Part shown: piece after piece, positions 1-5,776 of the stretch
Position numbering within the stretch: the stretch's first letter is position 1
Layout: each line of letters opens with the position of its first letter
Assembly: GCA_016462625.1 (NCBI GenBank)
Contig: JAEMSV010000048.1
Span: 1 to 18,031 of the forward strand
Direction of reading: 5' to 3'
DNA length: 18,031 nucleotides
From: Solirubrobacteraceae bacterium
GTDB lineage: Bacteria > Actinomycetota > Thermoleophilia > Solirubrobacterales > Solirubrobacteraceae
Position numbers and translations under genes: made by a program
Notes under the pieces: model-generated
What the model was told of the DNA's origin: nothing
The model's input: the letters and a program-made list of their open reading frames with translations, nothing else
Databases searched by the model: none

Positions 1-612
1 CACCCCGGCCTCTGGGAGCCACTGCTTCCAGGCGCCGGGGATGTGCGGGCTCGCCACGTGGATGAACACCTGCGGGTGCGGAACCCGGGGCTCGCGGCGG
101 GGATGCATATTCGCCTGCTTGGGCAGCTGGTCGCCCTTGCGGCGATTGCATGGCGCGCACGCGGCGACGATGTTCTCCCAGGTCGAGCCGCCGCCCTTCG
201 AGCGGGGGATCACGTGGTCGACGGTCAGCTGCGCGCGCGAGCCGCAGTACTGGCACTCCCATCCGTCGCGGGCGAAGACGGCGCGGCGGGTGATCTTCCG
301 CTTGTGTGTGTCGCGCGGCACCTTCACGTAGCTGACCAGTCGGATCACGACGGGGCGCGCCATCGCGGTGTGCTCGGAGCGCAGCTCCCAGCTGCCGTGC
401 TCGACGACCTCGGCCTTCTCCTTCAGCAGGAGGACCGCGGCGCGGCGGACGGTGCAGACGTTGATCGGCTCGAACGTCGCGTTCAGGACAAGCACCCGGC
501 CATTGGCGCCACGGCTCGCGCCGCCGCCAGCTGGTCCGTACCGCGGGTGCTCAGAGAGCGGTACGGACCCAGGTGGGCCTGGTGGAGTGAAGGCGTCACC
601 TGGCATGACCAT
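1..612 (-). CDS. HNH endonuclease family protein (3' end outside window)
   Basis: Predicted Zn-binding HNH nuclease of the type common in actinobacteria; the physiological substrate is unknown. The reading frame is open to the left edge, so the C-terminus is missing; 204 codons are visible. The core reads VLVLNATFEPINV (residues 40-52), then a Cys pair C120-x2-C123 (CQYCG), the HNH signature around D132-H133 (VDHVIPRSKGG) and N147, and a second pair C152-x2-C155 (CAPCNRRKGD). These are all the residues expected for the fold. The start is uncertain. ATG 612 (or ATG 606) gives a 39-residue Pro/Gly-rich extension before the conserved VLVLN block. GTG 495 would begin exactly at that block, as most homologues do, but has no clear ribosome site. 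A TAGACT box just upstream of 612 would fit a leaderless ATG start. The gene is divergent from the lipoprotein gene at 723. Confidence 0.88.
   Translation of the reverse strand, partial: MVMPGDAFTPPGPPGSVPLSEHPRYGPAGGGASRGANGRVLVLNATFEPINVCTVRRAAVLLLKEKAEVVEHGSWELRSEHTAMARPVVIRLVSYVKVPRDTHKRKITRRAVFARDGWECQYCGSRAQLTVDHVIPRSKGGGSTWENIVAACAPCNRRKGDQLPKQANMHPRREPRVPHPQVFIHVASPHIPGAWKQWLPEAGV
533..569. repeat. perfect 12-bp inverted repeat with 13-nt loop
   Basis: GGTCCGTACCGC at 533-544 is exactly reverse-complemented by GCGGTACGGACC at 558-569. The loop is 545-557. It would form a strong hairpin in either strand's RNA or a two-fold protein site in DNA. It falls within the first codons of the HNH gene if that gene starts at 612, or in its 5' leader if it starts at 495. 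There is no T-run on either side, so it is not a classical terminator. Confidence 0.85.
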
Positions 613-617
613 GCACA

Positions 618-623
618 AGTCTA
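618..623 (-). promoter_or_regulatory. possible -10 box (TAGACT) for the HNH gene
   Basis: On the minus strand TAGACT ends five bases before ATG 612, matching the actinobacterial TANNNT -10 pattern. A weak TTCGGA lies 17 bases upstream as a possible -35. The spacing would place the transcript start at or next to the ATG, i.e. a leaderless mRNA. This is a pattern match only. Confidence 0.25.
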
Positions 624-722
624 CCGACCCCGCACCGGAATCCGAATCGTCTGAACCCGCATGGCGCCGGCTTCACCGCTCGTTCACCAGCTACGCGCCG
701 CGACGCGCCAGCATCCCGGCCC

Positions 723-1535
723 ATGCGCATGTGGCCGTCCTTCGTCGTCCTGCTCGCCGCTGCAACCCTCGCCGCGTGTGGCGGTGACGATGCTCCTCCG
801 GTCGCCGAGCCGCTCCCGCCAGAGAAGCCTCTCACCGGTGCCCAGGCGAAGGCTGAGGCGCCCGCCACGGCGGGCGCGCTGACCCGCATCGACGACGTGG
901 GTGCCGCGCGCGAGCGGCTGGCGTTCGTCAACCTCGCCGCCGCCGCCGAGACGGAGCTTCCGATGCAGCGGGGGGTGCTCCTGTCCGCGGTCCTCGGACC
1001 GGGCGCCCGCCGGATCGACGACCGCGCATCCGACGGCACGGTCGTCCAGCTGGCGCGTGCGGCGACGGTCATCAACGGTGCTGAGGGCGCCCGCGTCTTC
1101 ACCGACGACGCCGCCCTCCGCGCGCGCCTCGCCGATGCCCGCCCGGAGACCAGCGCGATCACCCCGAGCGCCCAGAGCGCGGTGCAGTCGTGCCTCGGAG
1201 ACACCGTCGCGCAGACCGTCCTCGGCCCGGCGACGATGGGCGACGACGCGGCGCTCGGCGTGGGTCTCGCCGAGAGCGGCGACCGCCCCGCCGGGCTGCA
1301 GCTGCGTATCTGCGCGGCGCCCAAGTTCATCCGCCACGTGCACGGGACGGAGCGCACGCTCGAGCGCCGCTTCGGTGACCTCGGGTCGGGTGAGACCGCC
1401 GCCCGGATCCGGGAGCAGGAGATCGGCGAGCGCGAGATCGTCGAAGGCGTCCTGCCGGCGAACGAGCTGGCGCCGGCGCAGCTGGTCGCCCTGCTGCGCG
1501 GCGGCGCCGCGCTGCGCGCGCTCGCCTGGAATTAA
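723..1535 (+). CDS. putative lipoprotein of unknown function
   Basis: A 270-residue protein with a lipoprotein signal: short basic N-terminus, hydrophobic stretch at residues 6-16 and lipobox LAAC with C19 as the predicted lipidated cysteine, followed by GGDDAPP, a typical acidic exit from the membrane. The mature part is Ala/Arg/Glu-rich with no domain I recognise. It has only two further cysteines (C157 and C197), which could form a disulfide outside the cell. The start is ATG 723; ATG 729 is equally possible, and neither has a convincing Shine-Dalgarno. The stop is TAA, uncommon among its neighbours. It is divergent from the HNH gene and followed after 94 bp by the alkaline phosphatase gene. 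Codon-position GC bias and the intact signal argue that it is real, against the antisense frames in the same place. Confidence 0.75.
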   Translation: MRMWPSFVVLLAAATLAACGGDDAPPVAEPLPPEKPLTGAQAKAEAPATAGALTRIDDVGAARERLAFVNLAAAAETELPMQRGVLLSAVLGPGARRIDDRASDGTVVQLARAATVINGAEGARVFTDDAALRARLADARPETSAITPSAQSAVQSCLGDTVAQTVLGPATMGDDAALGVGLAESGDRPAGLQLRICAAPKFIRHVHGTERTLERRFGDLGSGETAARIREQEIGEREIVEGVLPANELAPAQLVALLRGGAALRALAWN

Positions 1536-1542
1536 ACGCGAC

Positions 1543-1564
1543 GTTCACCACCCGGTCACGGGGC
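1543..1564 (+). promoter_or_regulatory. possible PHO box (two 11-nt direct repeat units)
   Basis: GTTCACCACCC (1543-1553) is followed directly by GGTCACGGGGC (1554-1564). Each unit starts G(T/G)TCAC and the spacing is exactly 11 bases. This resembles the direct-repeat units bound by actinobacterial PhoP (Streptomyces-type G(G/T)TCA core). It lies 65 bases upstream of the alkaline phosphatase start, the expected target of phosphate control. The match is good in the core and poor in the rest of each unit. Confidence 0.4.
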
Positions 1565-1578
1565 GGCGCCGAGCCGCC
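1562..1578 (+). other. GC-rich hairpin between lipoprotein and phosphatase genes
   Basis: GGCGGC (1562-1567) pairs with GCCGCC (1573-1578) around a GCCGA loop. It follows the lipoprotein stop by 26 bases and could act as a weak terminator for that gene or as a structure in the phosphatase leader. There is no U-tract, and GC-rich DNA produces such stems by chance. Confidence 0.25.
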
Positions 1579-1614
1579 GCCAGCATCGCCGTCGCAGGTG
1601 TTCTTCCCCTTCAC

Positions 1615-1620
1615 AAGGAG
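1615..1620 (+). promoter_or_regulatory. ribosome binding site deciding the phoA start
   Basis: AAGGAG sits nine bases before GTG 1630. It rules out the upstream in-frame extension into the lipoprotein gene's shadow frame and places the start just before the signal peptide. Confidence 0.8.
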
Positions 1621-1629
1621 TCCCGTCCC

Positions 1630-3063
1630 GTGCATGTGAACCGCAAAGCTGCGGTCGCCGTCATCGGTGCCGTCGCGCTGAGCGCCGGCATCGGCACCGT
1701 CGCCATCGGCGCCTCGACCCAGAGCGACCAGACCGTCAACTTCGCCAAGAACCTGAACCCGTTCAAGCCGAAGAACGTCATCCTGCTCGTCGGCGACGGC
1801 ATGGGCGACTCCGAGGTGACCCTGGCGCGCTACTACGGCAAGGGGGCCGCGGGCCGTCTCGAGATGGATCGCCTGCCGTTCCGCGGCAGCTCCATCCACT
1901 ACGTCCTCCGCCCGGGTCCCGGCCCGGACTACAAGCCGAACTACGTCGGCGACTCGGCCCCGACCGCCACCGCGTGGTCGACGGGCAAGCGCACGCAGGA
2001 CAGCCGCGTCTCCCAGGGCCCGTCGTCCGCGGACAACGTCCCCGGCTCGAACGAGGGCTACCGGACCTACTTCGAGGTCGCTCGCGATCGCGGCAAGCTG
2101 ACCGGGAACGTCTCGACCGCCGAGATCACCGACGCGACCCCCGCCGGTCCGACGTCGCACATCTCGCAGCGGGCCTGCCAGGGTCCGGCCGACGCGCGCA
2201 CCATCTGCTCGAGCGAGACGAAGGCCAACGGCGGCCTCGGCTCGATCTCCGAGCAGCAGATCGACGGTGGCTTCAACCTGATCCTCGGCGGCGGTCGCAA
2301 CCGCTACGAGCAGAAGCTGACCGACGGCGGCACGGAGTCGGTCGTCGACTACGCGCAGGGCAAGGGCTACCAGTACGTCACGACCAAGCAGGATCTCGCC
2401 GGCGTCGGCACGCTGAACCCGTCCAAGAAGCTCCTGGGCCTGTTCAGCGGCGGCAACATGACGACGGAGTTCGCGCCGCTGTTCGCGCGCACCGACGCGT
2501 ACTTCACCGCCAACCCGGGCCGTGACGTCCAGGTCCAGGGAGGCAGCGACACGACGACCTGCCAGCCGCAGGCGCGCGGCGACGAGCCGTCGCTCCCGGA
2601 GATGACCACGAAGGCGATCGAGCTGCTCGAGAAGAACCGCAAGGGCTTCGCCCTGCAGGTCGAGGGCGCGTCGATCGACAAGCGCGATCACGCGGCCGAC
2701 GTCTGCGGCCAGATCGGCGAGACGCTCGCGTTCGACAAGGCCGTCGGCATCGCCCTCGACTACGCCAAGCGCAAGAGGGACACGCTGGTGATCGTCACCG
2801 CCGACCACTCGCACACGTCGCAGCTGACCTACACGACCGGCAAGCCGGCGACGGGCGCCAGCTACGCGACGCTGAAGACCGCCGACGACGCACCGATCCG
2901 CGTCTCCTACGGCACGGCCGACACGGGTGCCGGCGCGACGACCAGCGGCTCGCAGCACCACACGGGCGCGCAGGTGCCGCTGTGGGCGTTCGGCCCGCAG
3001 GCCGCCAACGTCCAGGGCACGCACGACCAGACGGACATCTTCTCGATCCTCAACGGGAAGTAG
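1630..3063 (+). CDS. phoA: alkaline phosphatase, E. coli PhoA type
   Basis: Secreted phosphomonoesterase that releases inorganic phosphate outside the cell; 477 residues, normal for the family. The GTG start at 1630 is set by AAGGAG at 1615-1620, nine bases upstream. A Sec-type signal (NRK, then a hydrophobic stretch at residues 7-28) precedes the mature enzyme; no twin-arginine motif is present. All active-site elements of E. coli PhoA can be placed: metal ligand D56 (LLVGDGMGDSE), catalytic S109 in GDSAPTATAWSTG, D168/T170 (ITDATPAG), phosphate-binding R181, E345, D350, K351 and H354 (VEGASIDKRDHAA), D392-H393 (TADHSH) and H444 (HHTGAQ). The Zn/Zn/Mg site therefore appears complete. A possible PHO box upstream suggests induction by phosphate starvation. 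It converges on pheA, leaving only 20 bp between the two genes. Confidence 0.96.
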   Translation: MHVNRKAAVAVIGAVALSAGIGTVAIGASTQSDQTVNFAKNLNPFKPKNVILLVGDGMGDSEVTLARYYGKGAAGRLEMDRLPFRGSSIHYVLRPGPGPDYKPNYVGDSAPTATAWSTGKRTQDSRVSQGPSSADNVPGSNEGYRTYFEVARDRGKLTGNVSTAEITDATPAGPTSHISQRACQGPADARTICSSETKANGGLGSISEQQIDGGFNLILGGGRNRYEQKLTDGGTESVVDYAQGKGYQYVTTKQDLAGVGTLNPSKKLLGLFSGGNMTTEFAPLFARTDAYFTANPGRDVQVQGGSDTTTCQPQARGDEPSLPEMTTKAIELLEKNRKGFALQVEGASIDKRDHAADVCGQIGETLAFDKAVGIALDYAKRKRDTLVIVTADHSHTSQLTYTTGKPATGASYATLKTADDAPIRVSYGTADTGAGATTSGSQHHTGAQVPLWAFGPQAANVQGTHDQTDIFSILNGK

Positions 3064-3078
3064 GCCGGCCCGGCCGGC
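3064..3078. terminator. palindrome between converging phoA and pheA
   Basis: GCCGGCC (3064-3070) and GGCCGGC (3072-3078) are a perfect inverted repeat around a single C. It fills most of the 20-bp gap between the two converging stop codons. It could be a bidirectional, U-tract-free terminator; in RNA the stem would be about 5-6 bp after allowing for a loop. Function is inferred from position. Confidence 0.4.
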
Positions 3079-3083
3079 GGCGT

Positions 3084-3899
3084 CTACGCCGGATAGGAGC
3101 CCAGAACGCGGACGTCCTCGCAGTGCGCACGCAGCGCTGCGAGGGCGTCTTGCGCCTCGGCGGCGTCGAGCCCGAGCTCGAGGTCGACGTAGAAGCGGTA
3201 GTGCCCGAGCCGTCCGCGCATCGGCCGTGACTCGATCTTCGTGAGGTTCACGCCGCGAAAGGCGAACTCCGACAGACACCGGACGAGCCAGCCCGGGGTG
3301 TCGTCTCCCGAGCCCCAGAAGACGAGCGACGTCTTCGCCGGATCCTCCACCGCGGTGCCGTCCGGCGCGATCCAGACGAACCGGGTCGCGTTGCCCGCCT
3401 CGTCCTCGATGCCCTCGCGGAGGACCACGCCGCCGTAGAGCTCCGCTGCCCGCCGCGTCCCGATGGCCGCCCACGGCTGGCCGTTGGCCGCCGCGACCTC
3501 GCGGATCGCGTCCGCGGTCGATGGGCTCGCCACGAGCTCGGCGCCGGGCAGGTGCTCGCGCAGCCAATGCGCGCACTGGCCCAGCGGCTGCGGGTGCGAG
3601 ATCACGCGGCGGATGTCGCCGGGTGCGAGATTCGTCGCCGCGACGAGCAGATGGCTCACCGGCAGGACGAGCTCACCAGAGATCGTGACGCTCGGGCGGT
3701 CGGCGAGGGTGTCGAGGGTCTGTGCGACGGAGCCCTCGATGGAGTTCTCGATGGGGACGATCGCGCGGTCCGCGGTGCCCGCGGCGACGGCGTCGATCGC
3801 GTCGGCGATCGTGGGCTGCGGCAGCAGGTCGGCGTCGGCGGCGGTCCGGGCGGCTTCCTCGGAGAACGTCCCGGCCGGACCCAGGTAGGCGACGATCAC
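3084..3899 (-). CDS. pheA: prephenate dehydratase with C-terminal ACT domain
   Basis: Monofunctional enzyme converting prephenate to phenylpyruvate in phenylalanine synthesis; 271 residues, the usual size, with no fused chorismate mutase. The N-terminus IVAYLGPAGTFSEEAA (2-17) is the family signature. IVPIENSIEGSV (47-58) and the catalytic TRF motif (T172-R173-F174, in NATRFVWIAP) follow. The C-terminal ACT domain (about 192-268) contains GVNLTKIESRP, whose ESRP (223-226) is the phenylalanine-binding element, so feedback inhibition by Phe is expected. GTG 3899 is chosen because it gives the exact family start and overlaps the upstream DUF4446 stop as GTGA, implying translational coupling. The longer frame upstream is the shadow of that neighbour. 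Confidence 0.96.
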   Translation of the reverse strand: MIVAYLGPAGTFSEEAARTAADADLLPQPTIADAIDAVAAGTADRAIVPIENSIEGSVAQTLDTLADRPSVTISGELVLPVSHLLVAATNLAPGDIRRVISHPQPLGQCAHWLREHLPGAELVASPSTADAIREVAAANGQPWAAIGTRRAAELYGGVVLREGIEDEAGNATRFVWIAPDGTAVEDPAKTSLVFWGSGDDTPGWLVRCLSEFAFRGVNLTKIESRPMRGRLGHYRFYVDLELGLDAAEAQDALAALRAHCEDVRVLGSYPA

Positions 3900-4486
3900 G
3901 CGCGCGGAGCCTGGTCGTCGGCCGGTTCGGCCTGCGGCTCGGCGGGTGGGGGTTCGGGCGCTGGCTCGGCCTCGGGGCCCGCCGGAGTCGGCGTCTGCTG
4001 GGCCAGCCGGATCGCGTCGACCTCTTCCGGCGAGAGCTCGAGCTCGCCGCGCCCGGCGATGACCTGCTTGGCGTACAGCCGGGCCTGCTCGCGGTGATGG
4101 ATTGACGAGAGCATCACGCCGGAGTCGTGGTCGTCGAGTAGCACGATCGACGTCGACTGGCGGCCGGACATCTCGTTGTAGGCGTCGTAGCGCACGAGGC
4201 CGACCTTGCTGATGCTCGCGTCGAGGCGGGTCTCGGCGACGTCGAGCCGGCGGTCGAGCCGGGCGGCCGCGTCGGTGATGAACGCGTGCAGCGCCTCGAA
4301 CTCGCGCTGCAGCGACGCGGAGTGGGCGATCAGGTCGCGGTTGCCGTAGTCGCCGAGGACCTGCGTCTGGGCTGCACGGAGCCGGCGCAGGGCGCGCCAC
4401 TGCACCACGGCGAGCACGAGCGCGACCAGCGCCACGGCCGCCGCGGCGATCGCGACGGCGCCGACGGTGGTGGTGAGGTCGTCCAT
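3896..4486 (-). CDS. DUF4446 family membrane-anchored protein
   Basis: A 196-residue protein of unknown function. An N-terminal membrane segment (about 7-29) is followed by a basic RALRRLR stretch, a helical, probably coiled-coil region (about 45-93), and the conserved DUF4446 core (95-160) with VGLVRYDAYNEMSG, SIVLLDDHDSGVMLSSI, HHREQARLYAK and LSPEEVDAI. The tail (163-196) is a Pro/Ala/Glu-rich low-complexity stretch ending QAPRA. It starts 12 bp after the upstream TM/CARDB-like gene and its stop overlaps the pheA start by 4 bp, so the three genes look co-transcribed. No enzymatic motif is visible. The topology suggests a cytoplasmic domain tethered to the membrane, or the reverse. Family assignment is from recall of the core motif pattern. 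Confidence 0.85.
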   Translation of the reverse strand: MDDLTTTVGAVAIAAAAVALVALVLAVVQWRALRRLRAAQTQVLGDYGNRDLIAHSASLQREFEALHAFITDAAARLDRRLDVAETRLDASISKVGLVRYDAYNEMSGRQSTSIVLLDDHDSGVMLSSIHHREQARLYAKQVIAGRGELELSPEEVDAIRLAQQTPTPAGPEAEPAPEPPPAEPQAEPADDQAPRA

Positions 4487-4498
4487 CGCCGCCGGACG

Positions 4499-5638
4499 CT
4501 ACCGCGTGAAGAGGGCCGTGTACTCCTGGCGGTTGTTGTCCGTCTTCTTCTCGCCGGGGACCTTCACGACTTCGACGGTGATCGTGGAGGGCTGGCCGAT
4601 CGGCGGCGCCTCCCCGAGCGGGATCTGGACCTCGGCCTCCGCGCCGGCGGTGGTCTGGTCCACGGTCTTCGTCGCCTCGATCGCCTTGCCGCTCTGCGGC
4701 TTGACGCTCACGCGCACCCGCACGTCCTGCTCGTTGTTCTCGCCCTGGTTGGCGAACTTCACCGTGAACGTCGGGTTGCTCGTGGCGGCGATCCGGTTCG
4801 GGGTGCCACCGGGCTGGAGGGCCACGTCCCCGACCGCCGTGCTCAGGATGCCGTGGCCGTGCAGGCCCGGCGCGACGTCGCCGGTGTCCTCGGCGCCGTC
4901 ACTGGTATCGCCGGCGGCCGCCTGCCCGCCGATGCGGCCGGCGACGGTGTCGGTGTCCAGCCAGCTCAGGCTGGAGACGACCCGGCTGTCGGTGATGCGG
5001 TCCTGGATGCCCTCGGCGTCGAGGGTCTGCTTGATGAACGGGCTGACGCGCTGCGACCAGACGATGTCCGACGCCAGCAGCTTCTCCATCTGGCCGGCGA
5101 TCTGGCTCGTGGCCTCCTCGGCCTGGGCGCGGTCGCTGCCGCGGGCGGTCGGGATCCGCTGCGCGACGCGCGCGATCGCCTCCTCGCGGAACTGCAGAGC
5201 CAGCAGGAGGTTCTGCTGGGCGGGCTCCATGTCGCCTGGGACCGAGAGGTCCTCGGCGTCCTGGAGCTGCTTCTCGGCCTGGACGCGCAGCTGGTTGATC
5301 TGGGTCTGCTGCTCGACCGGCGCGAGATCGCTCTGCACGAGCGTCTCGTAGAAGGCCTTCGCGGTCTCGGTCGAATCCTGGGCGATACCGGTGACGTCGC
5401 GGTTGTAGTCCTTGAGCGCGTTTTCCTTGCGGCTGTCCAGGCAGCCCTTGACGCCGACGAACAGCAGCAGCAGGACCACGACGCCGATGCCGCCGGCCAC
5501 GGCGCGGCGGATCAGCAGCTGCTGATGGTCGGGCATGCCGCCGCCACCACCGCCGCCGGACACGCCCCGCCCTCCCTGGCGAGGTCGCTGGGCACGAGTC
5601 TGCTGGGTACGCGGTTCGTCGTCTTCAAAGAACGACAA
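4499..5638 (-). CDS. single-pass membrane protein with CARDB-like extracellular domain, unknown function
   Basis: A 379-residue protein. The cytoplasmic N-terminus is charged and contains a run of seven glycines (28-34). One membrane helix (about 46-65) follows, then a long helical region (about 75-215) rich in Gln/Glu, then a low-complexity acidic linker (about 238-258). The C-terminal beta-rich domain (about 280-379) resembles CARDB/invasin-like Ig folds, with NPTFTVKFANQGENNEQDVRV, GEAPPIGQPSTITVEV and KKTDNNRQEY near the end. The TTG start at 5638 is chosen because AGGAG (5646-5650, minus strand) lies seven bases upstream and the frame above it looks non-coding; ATG at 5536 (MPDHQQ) is the alternative. 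It is first in a run with DUF4446 and pheA. It may be a cell-envelope or adhesion-related protein, but function is not established. Confidence 0.8.
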   Translation of the reverse strand: MSFFEDDEPRTQQTRAQRPRQGGRGVSGGGGGGGMPDHQQLLIRRAVAGGIGVVVLLLLFVGVKGCLDSRKENALKDYNRDVTGIAQDSTETAKAFYETLVQSDLAPVEQQTQINQLRVQAEKQLQDAEDLSVPGDMEPAQQNLLLALQFREEAIARVAQRIPTARGSDRAQAEEATSQIAGQMEKLLASDIVWSQRVSPFIKQTLDAEGIQDRITDSRVVSSLSWLDTDTVAGRIGGQAAAGDTSDGAEDTGDVAPGLHGHGILSTAVGDVALQPGGTPNRIAATSNPTFTVKFANQGENNEQDVRVRVSVKPQSGKAIEATKTVDQTTAGAEAEVQIPLGEAPPIGQPSTITVEVVKVPGEKKTDNNRQEYTALFTR

Positions 5639-5776
5639 GAGCTGTCTCCTGCCGGAAGGAAATGAGTCGCGCACTATCCACAAAGGCGGACATGCTGAAT
5701 GCAAGTTTGCCGTCACCGTCGGTCTTCCTGCTTGCCCGGCACAGGAACAGGGCATGCGGAGGCGAACTTTCAGACG
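5639..5776. promoter_or_regulatory. divergent promoter region
   Basis: This 138-bp gap separates two divergently transcribed genes (CARDB-like protein to the left, polytopic kinase to the right) and must hold their promoters. It is noticeably AT-richer than the surrounding coding DNA, for example around 5655-5710. On the minus strand TTGCAT (5704-5699) followed by a GATAGT-like -10 (5678-5673) is a candidate, but its 20-bp spacing is long. No confident plus-strand promoter was found. Confidence 0.35.
5646..5650 (-). promoter_or_regulatory. ribosome binding site deciding a TTG start
   Basis: AGGAG on the minus strand, seven bases before TTG 5638. It is the best site in the region and the reason for preferring a TTG start over the downstream ATG 5536 or upstream in-frame ATGs that lack one. 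Confidence 0.6.

Noticed and set aside
596..1357. Two minus-strand open frames across the lipoprotein gene
   Set aside because: Ser/Arg/Ala-rich low-information translations without motifs. The plus-strand frame has a clear lipobox signal peptide.
1327..3576. 749-codon open frame on the minus strand across phoA
   Set aside because: It is antisense to a phosphatase with every active-site residue. Its translation is Arg/Ala/Gly-rich with no domain, typical of a GC-rich shadow frame.
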